A stretch of DNA of 64,000 nucleotides, from NCBI GenBank assembly GCA_028641055.1, contig CM054061.1, forward strand, positions 55,442,993 to 55,506,992, written 5' to 3'. A program made the position numbers and the translations under genes. This document shows, piece after piece, positions 1 through 10,949 of the stretch. Position 1 is the stretch's first letter. Each line of letters starts with the position of its first letter. The notes below the pieces were generated by a model. That model searched no databases. It was not told the DNA's origin and saw only the letters and a list, made by a program, of their open reading frames with translations. This DNA is from Alopecurus myosuroides. Lineage: Eukaryota > Streptophyta > Magnoliopsida > Poales > Poaceae.

Positions 1-898
1 TGTACCTCTCTTTTATTCTAAATTCTATCCTCCCAGTGAGATTCATAAGGATCGGAATAAAATATATAATTGTTGGCCTCATGATGGAGAGATTATTGCC
101 CAAGCGTGGGGGAGATTGAAGTTACTAATGCTCAAATGTCCCATTCATGAGCTCCCCAGTAATGTTGTTATTAATAATTTCTATGCAAGGCTTTCTCTTC
201 ATGATAAAGATTTATTGGATGCTTCTTGTTTTGGATCATTTACATGTATGGAAGGAGAAGCTAAATGGGATCTTCTTGACCGTATTGAGAAAAATACTAA
301 AGGATGGGAGAATGACAAAGGAAGAAAGTCAGGTATAAATTATGATTATGAATGCATTAAATTTCTTATGGGAACCGACGATTTTCGTAATGTTAGTGAT
401 GTTTATGGCCTTGACTCTAAAATCTTTGCAAACTTCTTTAAAGATTTTTCCTCCTATCTTGATATTCCCAAAAAGGAGTGGAACAAGTACCATGCACCTT
501 ATAAAGATACTGTTAATTGTGTTCCTGCTATAAATATAGAAGTTCATACTGTTAATCGTGTTGTGCCTGAACCTTATATTGAGAAAATGCCTTCCCCTGT
601 TAAGGTAAAGGAACATTCTATTATAGCTAGTGTGGTTAACAAAAGTACAAAGAAATCTATAGAACATGATGAACAAATAACTGTTGAACCTACAGTAGCA
701 ATAGTTCAAGATCTTTCCACTGAAAGTGTAGAAGATGGACACTTTATCTTCTGTGAAGATGCTTCTAATATTGTTTCACATCCTAGTAAATCTAAAAAAA
801 CTAGTGTCCTTGTGCTTTCTGTTAGGATAGGTGATCATTGCTATTATGGTTTATGTGATATTGGTGCAAGTTCAAGTGTTATTCCTTATGAGCTTTAG
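1..898 (+). pseudogene. Athila-type gag-protease fragment, plus strand
   Basis: The frame is open from base 2 to a TAG at 896-898 and encodes the C-terminal half of an Athila-type Gag running into the start of an aspartic protease. Visible marks are the Gag-core tail at the left edge (FYPPSEI, WPHDGEII), a lysine-rich linker near 600-700, and the protease entry CDIGASSSVIP near 858-890. The fragment enters from beyond the window, so no start codon can be given. The same protein segment lies on the minus strand at 2915-4887, and that copy continues through the position of this TAG with a sense codon, so the stop is a mutation. Family assignment rests on protein resemblance to plant Athila elements. 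Confidence 0.8.
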
Positions 899-1452
899 AG
901 AGAAATCATGCATGAAATTGGTTCTTGTGAACTTGAAGAAATTGATGTGGTTATTCAGCTTGCTAATAGAGAAACTATCTCTCCAATTGGTATTGTTAGA
1001 GATGTAAAAAGTTTTATGTGGTAAAACTAAATATCCTGCTGATTTTCTAGTACTTGGTGCATCTGCTAGTAAAACTTGTTCTATCATTTTTGGTAGACCT
1101 TTCTTGAACACTTCTGGTGATGTTATAGATTGTAAGAAAGAGAAAATAGTAACTAAATTTGATGGAAAATCTTATGAGTTTATTTTTTCTAAATTTGCTA
1201 AAGCTCCTTATGAAACTGAATTGCCTAATGAAGATTTTAGAGTTGAACATCTTGCCTCTATTTCTCTTTCTCCTAACAATGATTTGCAGCAATACATGGA
1301 GGACCACAAAAGTGAGGTCTTTATGAAAAAAAAATGAGATTGACGATATTCTTCTTCGTCAACCAGCGATGCTGAAACACAATTTACCTGTGGGAGACTT
1401 GGGTACCACGCTAACACGCAAGGAGCATCCCGCTTTTGATTAAAAACCTTTT
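899..1452 (+). pseudogene. Protease remnant of the same Athila fragment, broken
   Basis: This continues the protease and the protease-RT linker after the TAG. The matching minus-strand copy (2703-3377) shows the same residues (IMHEIGSCELE, FGRPFLNT, KFDGKSYEF). An extra A near 1005-1012 shifts the frame, and a further stop follows at 1335. Similarity ends at about 1440-1452 in the linker ahead of RT, where the sequence joins a reversed RNase H segment. It is a dead fragment. Confidence 0.75.
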
Positions 1453-2918
1453 TCAGTAGTAGCATAATTATTTTGAATAGTGACTTTTGAATCAACAATA
1501 TAAGATCCAAATTTATCACATGCAAAAACTACAGCAAAGAACTCTTTTTCAGTAGTAGCATAATTATTTTGAGCAGCATCAAGAGTCTTACTAGCATAAT
1601 GAATAACATTCAATTTCTTATCTACTCGATGTCCAAGAACCACACCTACAACAAAATCACTAGCATCACACATAATTTCAAAATTTAAATTCCAATCAGG
1701 TGGTTGAACAATAGGAGCAGTGGTTAAAGCCTTCTTTAAAGTTTCAAAAGCTTCCTTGCAATCATCATAAAAAACAAAAGGTACGTCTTTTTGAAGGAGA
1801 TTAGTAAGAGGCTTTGATATTTTAGAGAAATCTTTAATAAACCTCCTATAAAAACTAGCATGACCATGAACACTACGAATACCTTTGGCATCCCTGGGAC
1901 AGGGCATTTTCTCTATTGCTTCCACTTTAGCTCTATCAACTTAAATACCACTTTCAGAAATTTTATGTCCAAGTACAATTCCTTCATTAACCATAAAGTG
2001 GCATTTGTCCCAATTGAGAACAAGATTAGTTTCCTCACATCTCTGCAAAAATTTATCAAGATTGTGCAAACAATTACCGAAGGAAGTTCCATAGACAAAG
2101 AAATCATCCATGAATACTTCCACAATTTCTTCATAAAAGCCATGAAAAATAGCATACATGCATATTTGAAAAGTAGCAGGAGCATTACACAAACCAAAAG
2201 GCATACGTCTATAAGCATAAATTCCATAAGGACAAGTAAAGGTTGTTTTCTCTTGATCTTGTTTCCTAACAGAAATTTGAGAGAACCTAGCATACCCATC
2301 AAGAAAGAAAAAATGAGTTTTGTTAGACAACCTTTCTAGAATTTGATCAATAAAGGGTAAAGGATAATGATCTTTCTTAGTAACTTTATTAACGTTTCGA
2401 AAATCAATGCATATTCTATAACCAGGTACTACTCTTTGAGGAATAAGATCATTATTTTCATTAGGAACAATAGTCATTCCACCTTTCTTAGGGACACAAT
2501 GAACATGACTTACCCATCTACTATCAGCAATAGGATAAATAATACCAGCATCAAGGAGTTTTAATACCTCATTTCTTACCACATCCTTCATCTTAGGAAT
2601 TAAGCGGCGTTGATGTTCAACAACTGGCTTTGCATCTGGTTCAATATTAATAGCATGCTGACATATAGTAGGAGAAATCGCTTTCAAATCATCAAGAGTA
2701 TATCAAATAGCTCCTTGGTATTTCTTCAATATTCCCAATAGTCTTTCCTGTTCTTCACCTGAAAGTTTAGAACTAATAATAACAGGATATATTTTCTTCT
2801 CATCGATATAAGCATATTTAAGATCATCAGGTAAAGGTTTTAAATCGAAAACAGGATCCTCTTTGGGTGGTAATGTGGTACCCAAATCCTCCACAGGTAA
2901 ATTGTGTTTTAGTATCAC
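1441..2918 (-). pseudogene. Athila-type reverse transcriptase-RNase H fragment
   Basis: Read on the minus strand, 2687 to 1941 is a Gypsy reverse transcriptase. It shows the entry region (LKLLDAGIIYPIADSRWVS), the fingers and palm (YRICIDFRNVNKVTKKDHYP), FGLCNAPATFQ, and an active-site box FMDD in place of the commoner YxDD; Athila elements usually carry a variant of this kind. 1925 to 1440 is the connection and RNase H start (FEIMCDASDFVVG, HYASKTLDAAQNNYATTEKE). A stop near 2700 separates the RT from its protease linker, and another separates RT from RNase H. No integrase is present: the fragment ends at the inverted junction near 1450. Confidence 0.8.
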
Positions 2919-4887
2919 CGGTTGACGAAGAAGAATATCGTCAATCTCATTTCATTCCTGGATAAATACCTCACTCTCATGGTCCTCCATGAATTTTTGC
3001 AAAGCATTGTTAGGAGAAAGAGCAATAGAAGCAAGCTGTTCAACTTTAAAGTTTTCATTAGGCAATTCATCTTCATAAGGGGTTCTAGCAAATTTAGAGA
3101 AATTGAACTCATAAGATTTTCCATCGAATTTATTCAAAATTTTCTCCTTCCTACAATCTATAACAGCACCACAAGTGTTCAAGAAAGGTCTACCAAATAT
3201 AATAGGACACGTTTTACTAGCAGCTCTACCCAGTACTACAAAATCAGTAGGATATTTGGTTTTACCACATAAAACTTCCACATCTCTAACAATACCAATC
3301 GGAAAAACGGTTTCTCTATTAGAAAGCTGAATAGCCAAATCTATATCTTCAAGTTCACAAGAACCAATTTCATGCATGATTTCTTTATAAAGCTCCTAAG
3401 GAATAGCACTAGAACTTGCACCAATATCACATAAACCATAATAACAATGATCACCAATCTTGACAGAAAGCACAGGAACTCTAGTTTTCTCAGGCCTATG
3501 AGGGTCTGAAACAATATTAGAAACATCCTCACAAAAGACAATGTGTCCATCTTCTACATTTCCAGAAACAAGATCTTTAACCATAGCTACTTTGGTTCTA
3601 TATTTATTTGTTCACCAGGATCAATAGGTTTCTTTATACTCTTGCTAACCACATTAGCTACCATAGAATGTTCCTTTGCTTTAATAGGGTGTTGATTAGT
3701 CATCTCGATAAGTCCCTCGGATGATCCGGTAGGGTTTCGATTAAGAGAACGAAAAGGCGCTGGTGACAATCATCGGCTAACAGGGGCATGATTTTACCCA
3801 CTTTCGGGGCCCTCGTAGAGGTAAACCCTTACTCCCGCTCTTGAGATTTGTATTACGAATGGATCGGTTACAAAGGTGGGTGCGCAAAACGAGAGATTGA
3901 TCTCGAGCTTATGGTTGTGGTGGTGAAAAGTAGATTGGATCCCCTGCTCCCGTGGTTCTCCCAGCGTTTTATAGATAGCTGGGTCTAAAACTATACCGGG
4001 GGGGGGGGGGGTTACAAACCCTAGCTCTAGGTCGGTAGGAGTTTTCCTTCTTGACCCGCAAGTCTTGCGGGTGGGCCTCTACTGGGCCTTCTAGAACTGT
4101 GGGGTAACGCCTTGCTTTGGGCCTTGGACCAGGTAGGCTCACCCGACAGGTCCAGGAGTCGTCCCCACGTCATAGGGAAAGGCATTTTCTCAATATAAGG
4201 TTCATGCACAGTAGGATTAACAACATGCACTTCTATGTTTCTAGCGGGAACACAATTGACAATATCTTTATAAGGTGCATGATACTTGCTCAATTCCTTT
4301 TTAGGAACATCAAGATAAGAAGCAAAGGATTTAAGACAATCTGCAAAGATTTGAGAATCAAGACCACAAATAGCACTAACATTATAGAAATCATCGGTTC
4401 CCATAAAAGATTTAACGCATTCGTAATCGTAATTTATACCTGACTTTCTACCTTTGTCATTCTCCCATTCTTCAGTATTTTCTTGAATACGGTAAAAAAA
4501 GGTCCCATTTAGCTTCTTCCTTCATACGTGTGAATGATCCAGAATAAGAAGCATCCAATAAATCTTTATCATGAAGAGAAAGCCTTGCATAAAATTATTG
4601 ATAACAATATTACTCGGGAGCTCATGAATAAGGCATTTAAGCATTAGTAACTTCATTCTCCCCCAAGATTGGGAAATACTCTCTCCATCATGAGGCCAAA
4701 AATTATATATTTGATTCCGATCTTTATAAATCTCACTGGGAGGATAGAATTTAGTATAAAAGAGAGGTGCACTTTCCTCCCATCCAATAGATGGACCATA
4801 CTTCAGTAATTTAAACCGTTCAACAGCTTTTCCTTTCAGTGACAAAGAGAATAATGTCCTTTTAACTTGATCCACTGTAATACATGT
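2915..4887 (-). pseudogene. Athila-type gag-protease fragment, minus strand, split by a solo LTR
   Basis: On the minus strand, 4887 to 4178 encodes Gag (LSLKGKAVERFKLLKYGP, FYPPSEIYKDRNQIYNFWP, then MGTDDFYNVSAICGLDS). After a 483-bp insertion, 3684 to 2919 encodes the linker and protease (CDIGASSSAIP, IIFGRPFLNTCGAVIDC). A frame change near 4490 and stops near 3410 and 3590 break it. Removing 3690-4172 plus one TSD copy restores alignment with the plus-strand fragment at 570-620. The Gag is cut off at 4887 by the next LTR. Confidence 0.78.
3690..4172 (-). mobile_element. Solo LTR (483 bp) with TSD TAGGG
   Basis: The segment begins TGTTGATTAG and ends CCCCACGTCA on the plus strand, so it has TG...CA ends. 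It is flanked by TAGGG at 3685-3689 and 4173-4177. Read on the minus strand it has a TATA-like CTATAAAACG near 3968-3977 followed by a transcript-like stretch, which fits an LTR in minus orientation. No internal domain or second LTR is present, so it is a solo LTR left by recombination, or possibly a small non-autonomous element. A run of 14 G at 3998-4011 lies inside it. The family is unknown to me. Confidence 0.8.
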
Positions 4888-5664
4888 TGATATGTCATAA
4901 ACGCATCCTTAATTTCTGATGTTCCATGTTGTTTCCCACATGTTTTCCTTACACTTTATGCCATTTTTATCGGTTTTCCGAGACTAACCTATTAACAAGA
5001 TGCCACAAAGCCAGTTCCCTGTTTTTTGTTGTTTTTAGTTTCAGAAAAGTTGTTCTGGAAATATTCTCGGAATTGGAAAAATCGAAAGCCAGAAGTCTTA
5101 GAAGTCCCGGATGCTTCCAGAAGTCCCGAAGATCCCCTGAGGGGGGCCATAGGGTGGCCACACCATGGGGTGGCACGCCCCCCCGGCCGCGCCACCTAGG
5201 GGTGTGGGCCCCCTGGCCACCCCCGGCATCGCCCTTTCGCCTATATATTCTCCCCCGAGGGAAAACCCTAGAAAGATCGACCTTTTCTACAAAATACATC
5301 CGTAGCTCCGCCGCCGCCACCGACAAGTTTCGGGGGACAGATCTCTGTTTTTGGCACCCTGTCGGGACGGGGAAGTGCCCTCGAAAGCCATCTCCATCGA
5401 CTCCACCTCCATCTCCATCATTGTTGTTGTCTCCTATGATGAGGAGGGAGTAGTTCTCCCCCGAGGCTGAGGGCTCTACCGGTAGCTATGTGCTTCATCT
5501 CTCTCTCCCATGGTGTGATCTATATGTGATCATGAGCTTTGTAATCTATATGAATTCATAGATGTTACTCTTCATCTTTTTGCTACTCAAGTGATATATT
5601 AATATGAACTATGGAGTCACCTTGTATCGCGGTGTGAAGGTGACAGTGTGCACATCGTGTGTGT
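4888..5664 (+). mobile_element. Left part of a split Athila-type LTR
   Basis: Begins TGATATGTCATAAACGC, a variant of the TGATACGTC start common to Triticeae Gypsy LTRs, and ends in the GCGGTGTGAAGGTGACAGTG stretch typical of their U5 side. The rest of this LTR lies at 27126-27728 and is followed by a primer binding site. It interrupts the minus-strand Gag fragment at 4887. Joined length is about 1,380 bp. Open frames inside it are not coding. Confidence 0.75.
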
Positions 5665-7252
5665 TGATACGTCATAAACATATCCCTAATTTCGGATGCT
5701 CCATGATGATATTATGCCAATTGCTACATGTTTTCTCCCTTCTTTATGTCATTTTTATCGATTTTCCGGACTAACCTATGGACAAGATGCCACAGATCCA
5801 GTTCCCTGTTTTCTGCTGTTTTTAGTTTCAGAAAAGTTGTTGTGGAAATATTCTCGGAATTGGAAAGTTCGAACCCCGTAAGTCCTATTTTCCCCGGAAG
5901 GATCTAGAAGACCGAAGAAGAGTCGAAGAGGGGCAACAGGGGGGCCACACCATAGGGTGGTGCGGGTCCCCCTGGCCGCCCCACCTATGGGTGTGGGGCC
6001 CCTGGAGCTCGACCGCCTTTTCCCTTTCGCCTGTTTAAACCCCCAGATGGAAAACTTTAAGCACCGGATCAAAATCCCGAAAAAGGTCCGCAGCCGCCGT
6101 CACCGTCAACCCTAGATCAGGAGGGTTCTGGAGTTGTTTTCAGGCACCCTGCCGGAGAGGAAATCATCACCGTAGTCTTCTACATCACCATGGCTGCCTC
6201 CGGAGTGATGTGTGAGTAGTTCATCCCTGGACTACGGGTCCATAGCAGTAGCTATATGGTTGTCTCCTTCTCATATGCCTCCATGTTTAGATCTCGTGAG
6301 CTGCCTATCATGATCGAGATTGATCTTATGTAATTATATATGCTGTGTTTGCTGGGATCCGATGAATATTGACCTTATGCCAAGTTGATTATAGTCTTTA
6401 TTGCATATGTTATTTGTGATCTTGCAGGCTTTCCGTTGCTAGTGGTTGCTCTGGCCAAGTAGTTGCTAGTGACTCCAAGAGGGAGTATTTATGCTTGATA
6501 GTGGGTTCATGCCTCCTTGTTGCCTTGCTCGAGTGACAGAAACATGAAGGGGGAGGATGTGCTGTTGCCATTAGGGGGAAAACAGCGATGAGAGCGCCCG
6601 CGTGCATAATCATTGCTTACATTACACACTTTATTTAATGCAATTATCTGTTGCTTGCAACTTAATACCTAAGTGGGTTCGGATGATAACCTTAGGGTGG
6701 ATTATTAGTCGTAGATGCAGATGGATGTAGGTCTATTATCTTGTTGTAATGCCCGCACTAAATATCATAGTAATCATCATGTTATAATGTGCACTACGGT
6801 GCAACCTTTATTTGTCAATTGCCCAGCTGTAATTTGTTCACCCAACATGTTACCTTTATGGAGAGACACCACTAGAGAAACTATGAACCCCGGTCCATTT
6901 TCCACACTGTTAAACAAACCACAACAATTTCCTGCTTTCTTTACTTACTACAAGCATGCACTGTTTTCCACACTATACGTCTAATCTTTGTTTTCAGCAA
7001 GACCGGTGAGATTGACAACCTCACTGTACCGTTGGGGCAAAGTATTTTGGTTGTGTTGTGTGTAGATTCCATGTTGTTGCTGACACCGGTGAAGCGCCAG
7101 CAACACCGTCAGTGGCATCAACCTTCCGAAGGTCCTCCTTCTCCTACTGGATTGATAACCATGATTCTTAACTAAGGGGAAAACTTCCTACCGCTGTGCT
7201 CATCATACCCTCCTCTTGGGGTCTCCCAACGAGTGCACGATCTGCACCATCA
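5665..7252 (+). repeat. 5' LTR of the gag-protease element
   Basis: Runs from TGATACGTCATAAACA to GCACCATCA, 1,588 bp, and aligns along its length with 25535-27125. It differs from that copy by scattered substitutions and short indels. Open frames inside (for example 5696-5881 and 6715-6984) have equivalents in the other LTR but no recognisable protein and are not annotated as genes. Confidence 0.88.
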
Positions 7253-7263
7253 AGGACTTTTTC

Positions 7264-7281
7264 TGGCGCTGTAGCCGGGGT
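7264..7281 (+). promoter_or_regulatory. Decayed primer binding site, tRNA-Asp type
   Basis: TGGCGCTGTAGCCGGGGT lies 11 bases after the 5' LTR. It matches the 3' end of plant tRNA-Asp except at three positions. The intact version of the same site is at 27739-27756. Confidence 0.7.
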
Positions 7282-7444
7282 GAAGGAAGTCTTCTGGCAA
7301 GGGGAGTCTCTCACTCTCAACCTCTTTATTTTGTTTATTGTCTTGTTTTTATTTTTGTCTTGTTTTTTTACTCTATATTGAAAACACAAAAAAATTAGTT
7401 TACTTCATAGCTGTTATTTATTTGCCTGCTTTTATTCTGCTAAA

Positions 7445-7816
7445 ATGAGTTCCTCTCAGAATACTAAGTTGTGTGATTTCACTAGCACAAACAACAATGA
7501 TTTTATTTGCACGCCTATTGCTCCACCTGCTCCCACTGCTGCTTTCTATGAGATTAAACCTGCTTTATTAAATCTTGTGATGAAAGAACAGTTTTATGGT
7601 ATTAGTACTGGTGATGCTGTTGCCCACCTTAATAATTTTGTTGAACTATGTGAGATGCAAAAATATAAAGATGTGGATGGAGATATTATTAAACTTAAAT
7701 TATTTCCTTTCTCTTTGAGAGGAAGAGCTAAAGAATGGTTGCTATCTTTGCCTAGAAATAGTATTGATTCATGGACTAAGTGTAAAGATGCTTTCATTGG
7801 AAAATATTATCCTCCT
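7445..7816 (+). CDS. Gag, N-terminal part (Athila-type), interrupted by the Tat element
   Basis: Starts at an ATG 160 bases after the primer binding site and encodes 124 residues. They include the entry to the retrotransposon Gag core (LNLVMKEQFYGISTGDAVAH, FPFSLRGRAKEWLLSLP, KCKDAFIGKYYPP). The reading frame stops only because the Tat element inserted after base 7816. The frame resumes exactly at 21148, so the gene would encode 672 residues without the insertion. Gag forms the particle shell; here the Gag is physically split. Confidence 0.88.
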
Positions 7817-8287
7817 TGATGGAGGGATGATAACCCGGTAGGCTAACGCCAAGGTGTGATTCGGCCCAAAGGACGCTGCACAAGATCCGGCTTAGGGAAA
7901 AGAAGCTTCTAGAAGGCCAAGGAGTATAGGCCTCGTAACACGGATTGTGGGTTCCGATAAGGAAGTTTAGGGTTTGTAAGCAGTGTCCGGGTAGGACTCC
8001 GAGCACGCCTTGGATAGTAAGCCAGGGGATCCGAGTACTATATAAGCCGGTCCCTAGGGTTAGGATACACAAGCTTACGAGATAGAGGTTGAGAGATATC
8101 GAGTATCCCTTGTAACACGAGAGTTAAGATAATATATTCCGGTCGGAGACTCGGCGACTTGATTGCCGGCTACCAGATCGCATATCACCATGGTTTCCCT
8201 TGAGCTAAACCCTCTCCCAAACACCAGAGTCGATTTGCCCCAAGACAAGTTACCCCCGGTAACGTCTGCCGTGATTATCCCACGACA
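7817..8287 (+). repeat. 5' LTR of the Tat element
   Basis: TGATGGAGGG to CCACGACA, 471 bp. A TATA box (TATATAA, 8039-8045) marks the promoter. The Gag start ATG lies inside the LTR at 8190-8192. Six differences from the 3' LTR are visible by eye, near 7902, 7919, 7930, 7938, 8131 and 8140. Confidence 0.93.
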
Positions 8288-10949
8288 GTTGGCGCCCACC
8301 GTGGGGCCTGCGTCCAAGGGTGTTTACATCACAGGAGAAGCTCGGGAGAACATGAAGAACCTCGTCGTCGGCGAGATCTACACCAACCCTGAAGGAGAGA
8401 AGATGGTGGACAATTTTGGCTGGGGGCCAGAGTCGGATCTGCTCGAATCCGGATCCGTCATCACAATCGGCCAGGTCAACGTCTTTGTCGGCATGGTACG
8501 TGCGATCGGTTCAATCCCTGACGATTTTGGATTTGATTCTGTGTCAGGAGAGGCCACCCACGTTCAGTCGGACGGAGAAGAATCGGTCGGGACGGTGGAT
8601 CCGACAGAGGAGCCCACCACGAAGAGGGAACAGCCGGAGGAGCCGGCATGGACCCCGCGTGGCCGGGTCATAAGAGAGGAGGATACCGAGTCTATCCTGC
8701 ACCTGCTGGAGGACCGGTACGAGGAAGATAGCTGCGATGAGGAGGAGTATGAGTCTTCGCCAAGCATTGGGCGCCAGGTCGCGGTCTACACGGCCCCTGC
8801 GACCAATCTCAATCAGGGGAACGTGACTACGGCCGCGGTCGGAGCGGCGCAAGCATTGGCCCAGCAGCAAAATCCGGCTGACGGAAATCCGGTCTTGACC
8901 CGGGTTGATGGGGAGTCGGCTTCAGTCACCAGCCGAGCGGCGGATAGCGAGCTACAGGCAAATATGTTCGGGTTCCTGGCTAATAGGACGCCAGGGGCGG
9001 GTCCTTCGAATCCGCAGCACCCGGCCCTGTTCAGTAACAATATTGTCTTGGACCCAACAGTGTTAGCTACTGTGATAACCCCGGAAAACGCCGTGGCACG
9101 TGCCAGGGACTTAGAGGTAGCACGCCGCGCGCTAGAGCAACAAAGAAGAGATGTAGAAGCAGAAAAGCAAGGGGTAGCCACGCGCCAACGTGAACTGGAC
9201 GCGCTAGAGAACCGGCTCCGAGCTGAGACAAGCAGGGTGCATCAGAGATACCAGACAAGATTACCGGCGATGTGTGGAGTCATAAACCCTAACGCACTAT
9301 TCATCACACCCCAGGATCAGCCGATTCCGGCTGTGAATCAGGAAACTGTGCATCAACCGGCAACTGGAGCAGGACAGTCGGCAAACGTGCAGGCCGGGTT
9401 ACCCACACTGCAGACTGGGGCCCCTGTCGGCAACACAGCGCCACCACCACCACCATCACGATTTCGTACACCGCCAGGTCACTTTAATAACCCCATGGAT
9501 AACGTATACGCCGCAACGTTAGCATTGAATCAGATCCCCGTAAGAGAGTCACCCCATGCGGAGCAGACCCGACGGGCGATCGATTTGTTGCATACGGCAG
9601 TGGCTCAGCAGGTTAATTACCCGGATAATAGGAGTGGAATGCATGGAACGCCTTATATCAGCCAGCAACATGGCAATGCCGGCAATATGCAAACAAGTTC
9701 AGCGCGACGGAGGGCAGAGCAGCAGCAAATGCCGCCTCCTCCCCGCGTGCAAGCAGCACCAGCAGTATCAGCAGCACAAGCTATTGTGGATAGTTCCAGA
9801 GCCAGGAGAGCCGCGGCCGGGTCTGCGGTGCACGGACCAGCAGTAGCGCCACGACCAGCCGTACCCCCCACAGGATCGCATGTTTCCCGGGTGAGGCCAG
9901 TACCGACTAATCTCGCTGGGCCCAAGTGTCTGACGGATAACATCAGGGCTGAGCCTTACAAGGATAAATTCAAGGAACCGGGTAAAGTAGTGAACTATGA
10001 GCCGACTATGGATCCAGAAACATGGTTGAGCAGTTATGAGATGGCTATGTCGATTCGCAACGCGTCTGAAAATCTTCAAGCCAAGTTCATGTACCTAATG
10101 ATGTCGGAAGGAGCAGCAAAGTTGTGGTTCAACAATTTACCGGAAGGATCTATCAAGTCGTGGAGTGAGTTGAAAACTGCATTTATCAAGCACTTTCACG
10201 GGACATGCAGGAAGTTATTTACTATCGACGATCTAGAACGGTGTGTGCAAAAGAAGGGAGAGTCGGCGCGCAGCTGGGTGCGCCGGGTTATGGAGATATT
10301 GCATTCATCTACAGATATTCAGCCGAAGGACGCATTGCAAGCTATGGCCAAGACATGCAAGTATACGCCTTTAGTGCAGAAGTTAACTCGCATGAAATCC
10401 AGTCGGAACGCTTCAGAAGTTACGATGGGAGAACTAATGGATGCATGCAACAAACATGCTGCTACGGATACTACGGAAGAGGACATTGATGACAAGAAAG
10501 CAAAAGCAAATACATGCAATAATGGAAGAACCGACAATGGATCTACGCCGGGTAACCATGGAGGTAACAATGGGAACAACCAGAACAAGTGCTCGTTCGA
10601 GGGGAATTCCGAGTTTGTCGCCAGCACAGAAGCTGGGTCTTCAAGGCCCAGGGCAGAAGGAAATTTCAACGCAGGAAATCATAACGGAGGAAATTATCAA
10701 GGGCCACCAAGGCCGGGTAACAACTGGGATATCTTCAGAATGGCGTGCCCCAAACACAGCAGGAACGGAAGGCCGGCTAACCACTCATTGGAGCAATGTG
10801 CGGATTTGCAGAGATGGAAGAACGAGGAAGTGAACAAGGCTATGCGAGGTGCAGGCCGGGGAGGAGGACCGGGTCCGGGTGGAAACCCGGGCAACGGCCC
10901 ACCCCCAGCAGGTAACCCGAGAGTTGGGAATCCGGGAAATAACCAGTGA
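8190..10949 (+). CDS. Gag of the Tat element, starting inside the LTR
   Basis: 919 residues from the LTR-encoded ATG (8190) to a TGA at 10947-10949. The first ~33 residues come from U5, followed by residues from the primer binding site (LAPTVGPASKG). The middle is acidic and low-complexity. A predicted coiled coil lies near residues 300-360 (ARRALEQQRRDVEAEKQG). The Gag core lies near 600-700 (TWLSSYEMAMSIRNASENLQ, GAAKLWFNNLP, FIKHFHGTCR). Near the end is an atypical Cys/His cluster (ACPKHSRNG...HSLEQC), possibly standing in for a zinc knuckle, then a Gly/Pro tail. The pol frame follows in the same frame; the gag-bearing copy at 51158 has no stop here, so this TGA is probably a mutation. Confidence 0.88.
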   Translation: MVSLELNPLPNTRVDLPQDKLPPVTSAVIIPRQLAPTVGPASKGVYITGEARENMKNLVVGEIYTNPEGEKMVDNFGWGPESDLLESGSVITIGQVNVFVGMVRAIGSIPDDFGFDSVSGEATHVQSDGEESVGTVDPTEEPTTKREQPEEPAWTPRGRVIREEDTESILHLLEDRYEEDSCDEEEYESSPSIGRQVAVYTAPATNLNQGNVTTAAVGAAQALAQQQNPADGNPVLTRVDGESASVTSRAADSELQANMFGFLANRTPGAGPSNPQHPALFSNNIVLDPTVLATVITPENAVARARDLEVARRALEQQRRDVEAEKQGVATRQRELDALENRLRAETSRVHQRYQTRLPAMCGVINPNALFITPQDQPIPAVNQETVHQPATGAGQSANVQAGLPTLQTGAPVGNTAPPPPPSRFRTPPGHFNNPMDNVYAATLALNQIPVRESPHAEQTRRAIDLLHTAVAQQVNYPDNRSGMHGTPYISQQHGNAGNMQTSSARRRAEQQQMPPPPRVQAAPAVSAAQAIVDSSRARRAAAGSAVHGPAVAPRPAVPPTGSHVSRVRPVPTNLAGPKCLTDNIRAEPYKDKFKEPGKVVNYEPTMDPETWLSSYEMAMSIRNASENLQAKFMYLMMSEGAAKLWFNNLPEGSIKSWSELKTAFIKHFHGTCRKLFTIDDLERCVQKKGESARSWVRRVMEILHSSTDIQPKDALQAMAKTCKYTPLVQKLTRMKSSRNASEVTMGELMDACNKHAATDTTEEDIDDKKAKANTCNNGRTDNGSTPGNHGGNNGNNQNKCSFEGNSEFVASTEAGSSRPRAEGNFNAGNHNGGNYQGPPRPGNNWDIFRMACPKHSRNGRPANHSLEQCADLQRWKNEEVNKAMRGAGRGGGPGPGGNPGNGPPPAGNPRVGNPGNNQ
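8290..8307 (+). promoter_or_regulatory. Primer binding site, tRNA-Lys(CUU) type
   Basis: TGGCGCCCACCGTGGGGC begins two bases after the LTR. It is the complement of the 3' end of plant tRNA-Lys(CUU) including CCA, from memory of that tRNA. The same 18 bases follow the 5' LTR of every Tat element here. The Gag frame reads straight through it. Confidence 0.85.

Noticed and set aside
4926..6072. Proline-rich frames on both strands in the Athila-type LTRs
   Set aside because: GC-rich LTR sequence gives open frames by chance; the same frames are broken or altered in the sister LTR.
8290..8307. tRNA-like sequence after the LTRs
   Set aside because: Only the 18-base complement of a tRNA 3' end is present, so it is a primer binding site and not a tRNA gene.
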